A stretch of DNA of 41,535 nucleotides from Fomitopsis serialis (GCF_022376445.1 NW_025955309.1:1-41535); one strand, 5' to 3'. Shown: positions 22,538 through 32,485, counted from the stretch's first letter. Translations and numbers: made by a program. Notes: generated from the sequence alone by a model not told the origin.

Positions 22538-22909
22538 GCCGAGGTGTGTACGGAAACAGGCAAGACGAATGCCGTCTTGGATAGTAGTTGCGTCTAGAAC
22601 GTGCTCTATCTTGGCTTAGGGTTTACGGTGTAGTTTGTTGTATGATTGTGTGTACCTACATATCTCTGTTTTCTTACCGCTGTCACTATAAAGAAGTAAA
22701 ATCTGAGCTGGCTACACCCCAGTACCGCGAAGTTTGTTGTGAGTGAGCGTCACACACCACACTTCGTAGAATCACTGTGAAGAGCAAGATTTTACTCTCC
22801 GCGGCACGTTCGCCCTTCCCTCCATCCACTTGACCACGACCTCGACTGCAACCACCACGACCAACGCGCAGACCCTCATACACGAAACAGGTCGAAGACA
22901 TCGCACACG
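22538..22909. promoter_or_regulatory. Intergenic region with TATA-like site before the homeodomain-like gene
   Basis: The interval separates two genes transcribed in the same direction. CACTATAAAG at about 22685-22694 is TATA-like and lies about 220 nt before the next ATG. A C/T-rich run, CGCCCTTCCCTCCATCC (from about 22811), precedes that ATG. No coding sequence is seen. Confidence 0.35.
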
Positions 22910-24535
22910 ATGAGTCGCAACATGCGCGGATTCCACGGCAACCAGTTCGTGCCACCCCAGGGAACTCAAACCGCCCGTGAAAAGGTGGTTGCGGCGCCGT
23001 GGCAGGTCGCGGCGCTCAAGCAGCTCCTCCGGCGCGCCGGGGGCAGTCCGCTGAAGGAGGAGATCGTGCGGACGGGGAAGGAGACAGGACTGTACGTTCG
23101 ACTTATGCTGGACCACGCGTCGCGACTGACCAGGGTAACGGAATGCAACCCCGCGTCTTCAGAGAGGTTCGGTGGATTAGGAATTGGCTCAGTCGACAAC
23201 GTAGGGGCCGAGCGAAGAGCGGCGACGACGAAGATTCTTCAATTAACCGCAAGGAGGAAAATGATACGTCGGCGACCACCGCTTCAAAACAGGATATCTC
23301 TACCTCCTCTCACGGCTCTTCCGGAAGTAACGTCTCCATTCACCAGCTGCTGCAAATTCAACCAGACGGCGCGCGTCAACGAAAGCGCAAGAAACAGACG
23401 GACACTGCCTCTCACAGTCTGGAACTCACTGCGGAACCCCTTGCTTCTTCGGAGACCTACCTTCAAATAGGAAAACCTGGGACTTCCTTCTCTCTACCTC
23501 TGTCTCGAGCTCCTCAGGCTCAGTCGACTACATCGAACACTCCTTCGTCTGCGGGATCCTTGCAAGTCGACGACAACCTCAAGATGCGCTCCTTGACTCA
23601 GTCGCCGTCTCTCGGCTACATCCCTTTCGCTTTTCCTCTGGCATTCTCGCAAATGTCTGACACGGAAGATTCTGACCCGTCTCTCTCGGGTGATACATCT
23701 CTCAGCTCAAGCGGCGCCAGCTCGGTCGATGCTCTGGCAGGCTCCCAGGCTCTCATTGGCACTCAGGTCAGCTACCCGACGATGTACTCTGAACACTTCG
23801 TCCCCACCGTTCCGACTCTGCCGCCGGACCACACCCAACCCAATCCCGCAGATGCGGAGAGTCAACGCAACTCGAACATGCTCTACCTCTCGCAGCTGCT
23901 CCTCGATGCCACCAACGCGCACGTCCCGCAGCTGGCTTCTAGTCCCTCTGGCGACTCTGAATACCTCTCTGGCCTCTTGCCGCTGTCGTTCGCGCCTTCG
24001 CTTCAGTCGCACTCGACCTCTGTGCTGGGCACTGTTAGCACGAATCCCGCCGGGCGACGCACGGACTACATGTGGTACCCCCCGCCGCCGGTGGCGTTCA
24101 AGGCACGAGTGACGGACTTGGCGCTGTTGACAAAGAGGATACGGGCGACGTACGAGGAAAATGCCGGCGATAGTAGTGTCACAGGTAGGTAGAGGACAGA
24201 ACCGACCTGGTCTACGACAGTCTGGCATTGTGTTGACATTACTGACATACACCGCGCTCTCTTCGCTGTCAGGCTCTGTGACTGAAGAGCGTGGCAAGAG
24301 CGCATCGAACACGTCTCGCCAGCCATATGTAAAAGATGATGGTGTGCAAGGCGCTACCGCTGCCATGGCTGCTGAAGACACCGACTCAGACGAGGAGGAC
24401 GAGGAGCTGTTAACGCCTGCTGGAGACCTTCCTGCTTTCATCGGCAATCTCGACCACGCTCACCATGGGACGAAGGCCACACGCAAGGGTAAAGAGGTTC
24501 TCTACAGGAACGGAGTCTTTGCCAGAGCGGCGTAA
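22910..24535 (+). CDS. Homeodomain-like (putative transcription factor) protein
   Basis: Exons 22910-23091, 23163-24184 and 24273-24535 give 488 residues in phase. Residues about 30-85 read as a homeodomain: WQVAALKQLLRRAGGSPL (helix 1), KEEIVRTGKETGL (helix 2) and WIRNWLSRQRRGRAK (recognition helix with the W-I-x-N-x-x-x-R pattern). With intron 23092-23162 the turn between helices 2 and 3 is four residues shorter than in canonical homeodomains. This is the only canonical acceptor that keeps the downstream frame. The remainder is Ser/Thr/Pro-rich, with an acidic block (EDTDSDEEDEELL) near the end that could act as an activation region. A DNA-binding nuclear role is inferred. Nothing shows which genes it controls. 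Confidence 0.68.
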
Positions 24536-24788
24536 AGTCATACACAGATACTGTTTTCATTCCAAACGTGTTATCAACATCGAGCCGATTGTCGTGCCGT
24601 GTTCTACGTCATGTTTTCTTGTCCTTGTCATCGAGCATCGTGATATTGAAGCGAACGACGTCAATCATACTTGTACAATTGTAATGTTGAAACGTAGAGC
24701 CGGGTTCTGCCTGAAACGTCGACGATTGTTTCTGTTAGCGATGCCAATGAGGGCTCGAATATTGGCGACACTCACTGAGTTGTGACCA

Positions 24789-26124
24789 TCAAGTGCGCAG
24801 ATCGTACTCCAACTGTGAGGGAAGCGATGCGAACTTGAACAATCCACGCATATACAGCTCCGGACACTTCTCCTTCAAGGTAGCGGTCAGCTCATTCAGG
24901 TCCCCCTTACCTCTGATGATAATGCTGCGCAAAGTTGGGAGCGGCTTTCCCTGTAACGCGGTTTGTATAGCCTTCCAATCCAGTTCCTGGATGATCTCGA
25001 TTGGGATGGGTTTACCAAGATATCCTCGCGTCGCGATGATCAGCGTTTCCAGCGCTGGGGACGCTAGACTCTGCAGGATCAACTGAACGCAAAGCAGTAC
25101 CGGGGGCCACTCCTGCTCGAGATCATACATCTGGATGGTTACGCTGAGCACGCGGAGGTTTGCGCAACGTTCCAACGAGGCAGTCGTTTGCGGGGAAACT
25201 GGGTTGTTCAATCTGCATGAGAGATGAACGTTCGGGATGACGAGCCACTGACTTACCGTCAAACTTGTCGCGGTAGTACGGCTGCACGTACGCTGAGATC
25301 CCTATGTAGAGAGCGTTCAGGTTCAGAGGGCCGAACAGGTCCAGCATTGGCTGCGCTTCGTGCGTGCAGTAGAACGTGCTTTGGAAGCGTAGCGTCTGGA
25401 GGAGTTCGGCGCTGGGATGGCGAAGCATCCATTCGGACGCGTGACGGAGCACATAGGCAGGAGTGTCGTAGGCGGAGACGTCTAGCTCACGCAGATGCAC
25501 AGGCGGCATCATAATCGACCCCGAGGAACGGGGAGGCCGAGGCTCGCGCAGTAGCCTGGCGACGGACAAGAGCCTAAGCGTGTCGATGTGCGGGAAAGAT
25601 CTCAACATGATGTCCAGGACGCCAACACCGAACCTGCACTTGTGGATGCCCAGTCGTTTCAGCGAAGGCAGATACGGGCTAAGATCGTAGTCGTAGTCAC
25701 CGTCCCTCTCGAGGACGTATCCTGCTAGAACAACTTCCTCTGTCGCTTCCATGACTGGCAGCCAGGTTAGCAGCCCCATATTGGGCAAGGCCGGATCCGG
25801 GGGATCATCCCCCCACGGCGCAGCTATCCACAGTTCACGGACCAGACTGCGTATTTCCGGCGTGGAGGAGAGCACCTCGCCGAGCATCGCGTAGTTGTCA
25901 TGCTGGAGGTGTACTTTGAGCGTGCTGAAGCGATGGAAGCGCGCCGTAGTCGTCCATTCTCTGCCGACGAGAGCGCATGCAGCGAGAGACGCGATGTCGT
26001 CGTGGAGGTGATCGATGACATGGTCGACGAGTTCGGGAAGTAGCTTCTGGGTAGGAGCCTGGCTCGACGTCTGCGCTACCGCCGGGGTCGATATGACCCC
26101 TCCTTGGCAGGGTGTGATAGACAT
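24789..26124 (-). CDS. F-box-like / leucine-rich-repeat-type protein
   Basis: Exons complement(join(24789..25198,25257..26124)) give 425 residues. The intron has donor GTAAGT and acceptor CAACCCAG; a nearer AG at GCAG would break the frame. The start is set at the ATG shortly before the F-box-like segment LLPELVDHVIDHLHDDIASLAACALVGREW. The frame stays open to 26370, so a longer N-terminus is possible. The remainder has repeated Leu-rich strands (LPSLKRLGIHKCRF, HIDTLRLLSV, HLRELDVSAY, LRVLSVTIQM, ALETLIIATRG, LPTLRSIIIRG), typical of the large F-box families of Agaricomycetes. Such proteins are usually substrate receptors of SCF ubiquitin ligases through Skp1. The substrate is unknown. Confidence 0.78.
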
Positions 26125-27573
26125 GAGGCGTACGACGGCTCTAGCGACTGGGGACGGACCAGTGAGTCGCAGCAGCTGAGGGGCATTGGCATTCGGCATA
26201 CTCACACTTGATAAACCCGTCCTTTGCGATGGGCGCTCATAGTACAATGCAGATCGTATGCCATTGTTGCACCGGCTGGGATCGTGAACAAAAACCGAAT
26301 TGGTTAGTATCGCTTGAGATCGTCCATCTGATGCAGGGGGAAAGTTAATCCAAGCCAGCCATCGTATCATGAGGCTTCAGCTTCAGCACTTGGGACCTTC
26401 CGCGGCGATCCACGCTCGGGTTTGGATGTCGGCAGAGAGCCTGACGCTGTTGAAGATGATCGCTATCGGTTAAGGCGAACATATTGTCGCAGACGAAAAT
26501 GCCGGTAACCCTCCGCATTTCCACCCGCCGTCATCCGTTCCACTTCTGCAAGAGAAATCAGACAGCGATGTACCATCGGTATGTAGATGACGACGAACAC
26601 GTCTCAGACGACTTGCATCTCCATGTGGAGGACCCAGTAAGTGACATTGGGTGAGCTTGGGGGACGAAGAGAGTTAGCTGCTTCCAGAACAATGTCCACG
26701 TCGAATACTCACCGCCGCACTTCGCGATCGCACACGCACCGCATAGGTTGCCTTTGCCTGAAGTGCCGATTTTAGTCCTATGCGTCGAGTTCGTGCTTCT
26801 GTCGCTCGTTACAATCCACGCTGAGGAGACCACGATTAGGAAGGAGGGTACTGATGAATGCAACACAATCCACTTGTCTGGGATTCGCGCATGGATCAGG
26901 GACATATGATCTTCCACAGTCCTTGTTCGCTCATATGCTAAAGATTGGAGCACCTCTGCCTTCGAGCACGGCCCCACAAGGGCGAAAGCCGGCCGACGAG
27001 GCATCATTGCGAATGTCGCGTAGTCTGGCAGGCGAACATACCAGAGTGTTAACTCGCGCAGAGCAGGGAACCTGATGCCGACGTCGGCGTGCCTGTAGCC
27101 AAACCAGTCAATGCCTTGCAAAGAGATGTGCTCCGACCGCCGGAAGCAAGGCCGAGCCGGAGATTATGGAATGCATTTGTAAGTTTCAGCGTTGTGAGAA
27201 TGAGCATATCTCTGGCGAAGAGGCTAGGAACTGATTGGACTCATTGAAGGTTTCACGGCCCACGGATACACAGAAACGATGGTAGCGCACGGCAGGCAAC
27301 ACGGCACGCCAGAGCGCATGAGATGGGGATTACTTGTCCTGATATTGGTAGTCGATGATACGTTCCGTGCGTTCTGCAGGTAGACGAGAGCCATTGCTAT
27401 GCACTCGCTCGCAGGGAGAGACGGTAATGGTCGAGGTCTCGGAGACACCCTCGGAGCGCCCGTGATCGCTTGTGGCGCACTTGCTCAGTTGCTGCCCACC
27501 TGCCCGGTTTGTCATCTTCACTTTGAACTCGACCTCATCACTCCCTGCCTGGCATCGGCGGAGGACGCAGAAG
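26125..27573. other. Interval with a probable F-box/LRR relic
   Basis: No intact gene is found between the F-box-like gene (-) and the decarboxylase gene (+). The minus-strand segment listed separately (26558-27121) is the only candidate. The right edge carries the promoter of the decarboxylase gene, without a clear TATA box. Confidence 0.4.
26558..27121 (-). pseudogene. Probable relic related to F-box/LRR proteins
   Basis: An open stretch of 187 codons begins with FGYRHADVGIRFPALRELTLWY, which has the look of one LRR strand (P-x-L-x-x-L-x-L) like those of the neighbouring F-box-like protein. The rest loses this pattern and reads as low-information sequence, and no F-box or convincing splice structure is present. 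I take it as a decayed fragment of a related gene; it may also be a chance open frame. Confidence 0.3.
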
Positions 27574-28428
27574 ATGAACAAGCGAACATTTGTCGCAGAG
27601 CAGGAACGTACAGAAGGACATACGCATGTCTTGCTCATTACGACCGGCAGCGTTGCCTCCATTAAAGCACCATTAATTGTCACTGAGTTGAAGTCCGTCC
27701 GTGTCTTGCTGTATGATTTTCAAGTAACGTTCGACTGACACAAACGCTAACATGTAGTTTGAGAACGTCAAAGTCGAGGTCGTGTCGACCAAGGCCTCGT
27801 TGTCGTTCTTCGACGTAGGCGCGGTAGAACGAGCAGGCGCCAGGGTCTGGCGCGACGAGGATGAATGGGCTGCAGACGTGTGTCCGACTCCTCTACGTTG
27901 TGAATAAACTTTGACATATTGAGCCAGGGAGGATATAAGATCGGTGACCCTATACTTCACATAGAGCTGCGACGATGGGCGGACATCGTCCTCATCGCAC
28001 CCTGTTCAGCGAACACGATAGCAAAGATCGCTCACGGCATTTGCGACAACCTAGCGGTATGTTCTTCTCACAGCGACGCAAGCACAGCATGACTGACGGG
28101 ACGACAGACTTCTCTGCTCCGCGCACTCGCGCCTACAACGCCTACATACGTCTTCCCCGCGATGAACACGCTCATGTATGAGCATCCGCTCACGGGAGAG
28201 CACCTCAGAATCATTCGAGAGGTCATAGAATACCAGGTCGTTGGACCCGTTGGCAAGACACTGGCCTGTGGCGATGTTGGTACGCGAAGATGCTGATTAC
28301 TGATGCCTATTGGAACCCTAACGACACCGTTTGCAACAGGTGTGGGTGCTATGGCGGAGTGGAAGGACATTGTACAAATTGTGGTGGACGCGTTCCATCT
28401 CACCAAGAAAGTTGATACGCCCACATGA
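27574..28428 (+). CDS. Phosphopantothenoylcysteine decarboxylase (Hal3/Cab3 flavoprotein family)
   Basis: Exons 27574-27696, 27758-27877, 27928-28056, 28108-28279 and 28340-28428 give 210 residues in phase. The enzyme removes CO2 from 4'-phosphopantothenoylcysteine to give 4'-phosphopantetheine in coenzyme A synthesis, using FMN. Seen: the flavoprotein start [32 protein letters not shown] with the active-site His; [24 protein letters not shown] with the substrate-binding PAMN; and LACGDVGVGAMAE with the catalytic Cys. All three key residues are present, so this is an active-type decarboxylase rather than a purely regulatory Hal3 paralogue. The length matches the single-domain family. Intron 1 uses the unusual donor GTCCGT (27697), chosen because it alone gives the expected [12 protein letters not shown] joint. 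Confidence 0.9.
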
Positions 28429-29817
28429 GTTGTTCAGCTGACGAGCAGAGATGTAGTTAGGCAGGGCATCCATTTCGTCCGTCTGTATCGATACACGATG
28501 CAATTGTATATTATACTTTCACAGCCACTTTGCAAACGATCCACCTCCCTTCCGCGCCTTCCTTCCGCTTCACCTCACCCTGGTCACACTTCTGCGCCAA
28601 CCACTCATCCACCATCTGCATCATCTCATTAACATCTGCTGCAGTAGATCCAAGAGAGTGCAGCGCCAAGGAACGCGCGAGCCATTCACTCGTCGGTGAA
28701 GGCTCCTCGGCACCTGTCTTCGACGAGTTCACCGGAGGAGGAAGACAATGCAACTCTCGGTACGCGCTGCGCATGATGAGCCACACTGTCGCGCGAGCCT
28801 TCGCGCGAACTCCCTCGACGAGTGTGTACATGGCCTCCAGTGCAAGGTTGTACGGTCCTGCACGTTGACGAGCACCCTCCGGCTTGTCGGAATGGTCGCC
28901 GGTTCTAACGGGAGCGCCTCTACCTCCACTTGCCTCTGTCGAAGCCTCGAAGAACCGTTCGAATGCACCGCGGTCCGTAAGTTCTTGCAACTTGGCGTAG
29001 TTGCTCGTGCGCAGACAGTGCGTCAGGTGGGCGAGCCATCGATACGCTGCGCCGTCGCGGGGGAGGAACGTGCGAGGCAGGGAATGTAGGTGCTCATGGA
29101 ACCGAGTCTGCGAGGGGTAGCCTAGGAGGAGGTGGTGAAAGAGAGACAAGAGTGTCGTCGAGAGCGCCCCATGAGTAAACTCTGGGACTTCAGGACGCGC
29201 GAGGTAGAGGTGTGGGAGGAGATGAGAGAGAATGGACGTCGTCTGTTTGTCGGAGCGGAACAGAATCGAGAGATGGAGAGATGTTTCGTATACTAAGGCG
29301 CGTGTTTATTCACGCACATGTGTGATACAACGGTATTTGACTCACCTTCGACTGCAAATGCGTCCTTACGGTCGGTTGCAAGGAGTCCTTCCCTGAGCTT
29401 TCCTGATGCGATGTGAGCACAGCGAACCTGCAATGTTAGCGCGGGCACAGAGAATAACACATACTGAACAAAATCAAGATATTCTCCTGCTCTTCCTGAC
29501 GATGTTTTGTCGCATCCACATCTCTTCCGCTCGCCCCATGGGGGTGGCGCTTCCAGTGTTCGTTGACCTATACAACTCAACCGTTCGAACTCAACTCCTC
29601 AGATCGAACAAGTACAGTATACCTTGCCCTCAATGAATGCACGATATTCCTCCTGGACGGCACGGTCCCTCAGCCTACGTGCCTATTCAACGTCACGATC
29701 GAGCTATCTTCAGAGGTCACTGGCGACGACTCACGCATCCCCGTCTTTGTCCAGGCCGCTGCTCCTACTCAGAGAGGGCATGAGCTCCATGTGCCGTTTG
29801 CCGGGTTTGTACACCCG

Positions 29818-29826
29818 GTGTGCTCG
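29818..29826. repeat. Target-site duplication GTGTGCTCG, left copy
   Basis: Nine bases directly before the left terminal inverted repeat. They are identical to the nine bases directly after the right one at 31631-31639. Nine-bp duplications are typical of Mutator-like elements. Confidence 0.92.
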
Positions 29827-29931
29827 ACTTGGGGTTAATATCCCAGCGGGTTTGCAGGGCATTTCAAACCCCGCTGTGGCGGCTGTGGCGCGATCGTCCC
29901 GAACGTCTCTAAGTCGCGTCGCGCCCCGTTA
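29827..29931 (+). repeat. MULE left terminal inverted repeat (105 bp)
   Basis: It matches the reverse complement of 31526-31630 at 103 of 105 positions by eye, starting ACTTGGGGTTAATATCCC and ending CGCGCCCCGTTA. Beyond the last base the two ends diverge. Confidence 0.92.
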
Positions 29932-30118
29932 CAACGCGAATAGTAGATTGCGTTTATACGGATACTTATGTACATTACAACTGTTTTGTACCGACTCATT
30001 ACTATGCAATATACTGATTACTAGAGTCACGCCACAGTTAAGGACTCCGAGTAGTAAGGACGAGTAAGTAGGAAGATAAGCATAACATACTAACAAACAA
30101 GCTAGTACGACTTTCAAT

Positions 30119-31507
30119 TCAGCGCCGTGCGATATACTTGTAACCTATAACGTTTGAAGGAGCCGCCTGCCCCCGTTCGCGGGTATTCGTGATGGGCATG
30201 GTTCGTCTGCGCTCATGCTTCTCGATGTCTCGGGCCCAACGCACGGCTGGGCGGGTCGCGCGAAGGGCGTTTTGGACGAAGCGGCCCTCTGCACCGGCGT
30301 CGCGTTGTTCTTCAATGATATCAGCGGCGCGGTGTAACAGGCGGAGATGTTCGTCCACGTCCACGTCGTCTTCGTCATCAAGCTGACACGGACGTTGTCG
30401 ATCGTGTTAGTGTTGGCGCACCATTGCAATTGGGTGGCATTGCTTACTGTAAAGCCCGCACTTCCACCCACCCGCGCGCGCAACAACCCGTCACGTCCGG
30501 TAGGCGGTGGTTTGTTAGGTGACGAATCTATCTGTAGGTGTGCCCGGCAATGAATACGAGTCATGTAATCCCGAAGTGCACATTGATACTCACCGGTGAT
30601 GACCTACTAGTGACTGCCAAGGCGGGCAGCACTGAATCTTCCTCTCCCGATTCCTCTGAAGTATCCGCCACCGGCACCTGCGCCTGAGATGCGCGGGACA
30701 TATTCACCGAACCGGGAGGCGCCGCCGCACGCTTGCCATGACCACTGCCAGTGACAATCGCCGAGTCCGAGTCATCCGAGTCCGACGTACTGGTATCCAC
30801 CCTGGGCATTCGACTGAGCCATGCGTGCTTCGTCGTCAGTTCTGGGGGTGGCGCGATCTTGCCGTCGATGGGGACTGTGTAGAAGGGTGGAATATGAAAC
30901 CGCTGTACCTGCACCCACCATAAGGCAGGTGGGTTTCCCGCGGCCCGAACAAGGTGCTTGCAGAGAAGGTAGGCATGGTACTTCTGAGCGCCGCAGTCGC
31001 ATGTCCAGCGGTGGACATCCGTCGTGTACGTGCCTTTGATCGGGACCTTCATGAGTCGCTCCCACGAGTGCTTGAAGTGCTCTTGCATGGTCGTGAGTGC
31101 CTGTGCGCGGCCTTCGCGGTCGCTTCGCAGGAGACGTCGGAGAGTGAGACGGTAGGGTGGAAGCGCCTTCGTGATGATCGCGTGAACAGCGAGGTCAACG
31201 GGCAGGCGGTTGTACATGTGAAGTACGAGCCGTTTCAAGTTTCGCCAGAGAGCCTCGACCATCATGGTCGTACGCTTGCAAGGAATGCTCGCGGAGTACG
31301 CACCGCGTGCCCACAGTGGCCATCGCTTCCGTGAATACCACGAATTCCACAGGTAAGCCCACACCTCGCAGAGATGATTGACTTCGCAATGCCGGTACAT
31401 CTCCTCGACGGCATCACGGCGGATATCATCCTTTGTTCGCTTCTCGCCATGCCGCTCGGGAAGGAGTGAGTGCTGCGATGCATGCTTCGCAAAGAGCCGC
31501 AGGATTG
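30119..31507 (-). pseudogene. MULE transposase, C-terminal part with SWIM zinc finger
   Basis: Exons complement(30594..31507, 30448..30531, 30119..30382) join in phase 0 with donors GTGAGT and GTAAGC, giving about 419 residues. Seen: RTTMMVEALWRNLKRLVLH (a conserved block of mushroom MULE transposases that may carry the third catalytic acid), the SWIM finger CDCGAQKYHAYLLCKHLVRA with CxC...CxH, a Ser/Asp-rich linker, and the C-terminal ADIIEEQ and RRRTMPIT tail found in this group. The sequence upstream of ERHGEKRTKDDIRRDAV has no start codon and enters the right inverted repeat, so the first two catalytic aspartates are absent. As it stands it cannot catalyse transposition, but the finger might still bind DNA if translated. 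Confidence 0.8.
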
Positions 31508-31525
31508 AACTTGGGGTTAATATCC

Positions 31526-31630
31526 TAACGGGGCGCGACGCGACTTAGAGACGTTCGGGGCGATCGCGCCACAGCCGCCACAGCGGGGCTTGAAATGCCC
31601 TGCAAACCCGCTGGGATATTAACCCCAAGT
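31526..31630 (-). repeat. MULE right terminal inverted repeat (105 bp)
   Basis: It is the partner of 29827-29931. The last 17 bases (GGATATTAACCCCAAGT) recur in inverted form at its inner edge (31509-31525), so 31509-31630 is a 122-bp unit with its own perfect 17-bp ends. Confidence 0.92.
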
Positions 31631-31639
31631 GTGTGCTCG
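31631..31639. repeat. Target-site duplication GTGTGCTCG, right copy
   Basis: Identical to 29818-29826 and immediately outside the right terminal inverted repeat. On the minus strand it encodes the final codons (R-A-H) of the interrupted first exon. Confidence 0.92.
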
Positions 31640-31852
31640 AGCATGCGGAGGCTTGTAAGCCATCTTCAGGAAGAGGAGGGCCCCGGGGAACGGTTTGTAG
31701 GGCTCGAGCTCCTGTTGCTACCTATGCAGCAACAACTGGGGACAACAAGAACAGCTTCAACTTCAAGTGGCACTGGCAGTACTTGCGGTGACGCTGCGAC
31801 GTGGTACCTGGACGTGGATACTAATAGGGTGGAAGTCACATTATACAACCTA

Positions 31853-32069
31853 CTATATCGGTCCGGGATCTCGGCCAGGACAGGGAACTCGGTCAGTCGA
31901 GCGTAGGCAGTGAAGTTCCCATCCGTTTCGTGTAGTAAGTATACCAGTCGATAGCTGTAATCGAAACAAACACAGCAAGGTACCTTTTGTCCGAAAAATC
32001 CCAGCCGTTCTTGAGCAATGCATGACTGACCGAGTTCCCTGTCCTGGCCGAGATCCCGGACCGATATAG
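31853..32069. mobile_element. 217-bp MITE with 46-bp perfect terminal inverted repeats and TA duplication
   Basis: The left end 31853-31898 (starting CTATATCGGTCCGGGATC) is the exact reverse complement of 32024-32069; including the flanking TA on both sides the match is 48 bp. A TA dinucleotide duplication, small size and no coding capacity are features of Tc1/mariner-type MITEs. The centre (about 125 bp) has no recognisable gene. The transcript or single strand could fold into a long hairpin. It ends 23 bp before a tRNA-Gly gene. Confidence 0.82.
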
Positions 32070-32094
32070 TACCATATATGCAATGGTAGGATAG

Positions 32095-32165
32095 GCATTA
32101 ATGGGGTAGTGGTAACCTGGGTCGTTGCCATCGACCCGCCGGGGGTTCGATTCCCCCTTAATGCA
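32095..32165 (+). tRNA. tRNA-Gly(GCC), plus-strand copy
   Basis: 71 nt without intron. Acceptor stem GCATTAA/TTAATGC; anticodon stem GGTCG/CGACC around loop TTGCCAT (anticodon GCC); T arm GGGGG-TTCGATT-CCCCC; discriminator A. A TTTTT run about 45 nt downstream could terminate transcription. It is identical to the minus-strand copy at 34328-34398. Confidence 0.96.
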
Positions 32166-32485
32166 TGAGCCGTGTTCTTCATTCAGCTCTTTACTCGGAT
32201 CATCACACTACTATTTTTGTAACTTCTGTGAGTGAGACCCCGCATGCCATGTATGTATGTACCGATCGCCCTTTCCATCACAGATCGAACCCATTATGTA
32301 ACATGAGATACTTAACAGGCTTCAGGCTATTGCGGCTTCTGCCGGTCTTGGCTTTATCTTGTCCTCGCCGAGGCGCCTTGCGATCATTGCGGCGTGCGCG
32401 CTGCTGCATTGCCGCTGCTGCACCTGGCGTCGTGCCTTCTCTTTCTCTTCTGCAGCGTATGTTCAGCTGATCCGCCACATCCGCA
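32166..32485. other. Interval between tRNA-Gly and the K+ channel start
   Basis: No gene is recognised. It must contain the 5' region of the channel gene. The last 80 bases are C/T-rich (CCTTCTCTTTCTCTTCTG), a common feature near fungal transcription starts. Confidence 0.4.

Larger units (their letters stand above)
29827..31630. mobile_element. Complete Mutator-like DNA transposon (MULE), 1804 bp
   Basis: The element begins ACTTGGGGTTAATATCCC and ends with its reverse complement. The left terminal inverted repeat is 29827-29931 and the right is 31526-31630: 105 bp with two mismatches. It is flanked by a perfect 9-bp duplication. Inside, on the minus strand, lies the C-terminal part of a MULE transposase with a SWIM zinc finger. 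The catalytic N-terminal half is missing, because the open frame runs into the right inverted repeat, so the copy is a deletion derivative that would need an enzyme supplied in trans. The insertion lies in the first coding exon of the SAC3/GANP-like gene. Near-identical ends and an unmutated duplication point to a recent insertion. Confidence 0.93.
28511..31663 (-). pseudogene. SAC3/GANP-like gene disrupted by a Mutator-like element
   Basis: Read 5' to 3' on the minus strand. The first ATG at 31663 opens 11 codons (MAYKPPHARAH) that end exactly at the 9-bp target duplication of the transposon. The frame resumes on the far side at 29817 (RVYKPGKRHMELMP) and splices (donor GTGAGT at 29734, acceptor GTAG at 29675) to 29623-29674 (LRDRAVQEEYRAFIEGK). 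A segment at 29346-29567 follows (EYLDFVQYVLFS, then LREGLLATDRKDAFAVE), and the last exon is 28511-29292 (VYETSLHLSILFRSDK to the stop). The last part fits the SAC3/GANP helical domain (PF03399; mRNA export, TREX-2-type or Thp3-type). The conserved Cys-rich block normally placed between the RDRAVQEEYR and FVQY segments is not found and the phase there does not close. The family name is moderately sure. Confidence 0.6.

Noticed and set aside
29419..29455. 37-nt intron (GTATGT...GCTAACATTGCAG) in the SAC3-like relic
   Set aside because: The signals look good, but removal forces a stop codon, while reading through keeps the family-like FVQYVLFS to LREGLLATDRK frame.
31509..31630. The 122-bp unit as an independent MITE inserted into the transposase gene
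   Set aside because: Its two flanks (GGATTGA and GTGTGCTCG) do not form a duplication. The 9-bp duplication instead brackets the whole 1804-bp element.
31853..32182. Minus-strand frame across the MITE and tRNA-Gly as a coding gene
   Set aside because: Its sequence is the translation of the inverted repeat and of the tRNA in antisense. The same peptide recurs at 34281-34598 only because the tRNA is duplicated.
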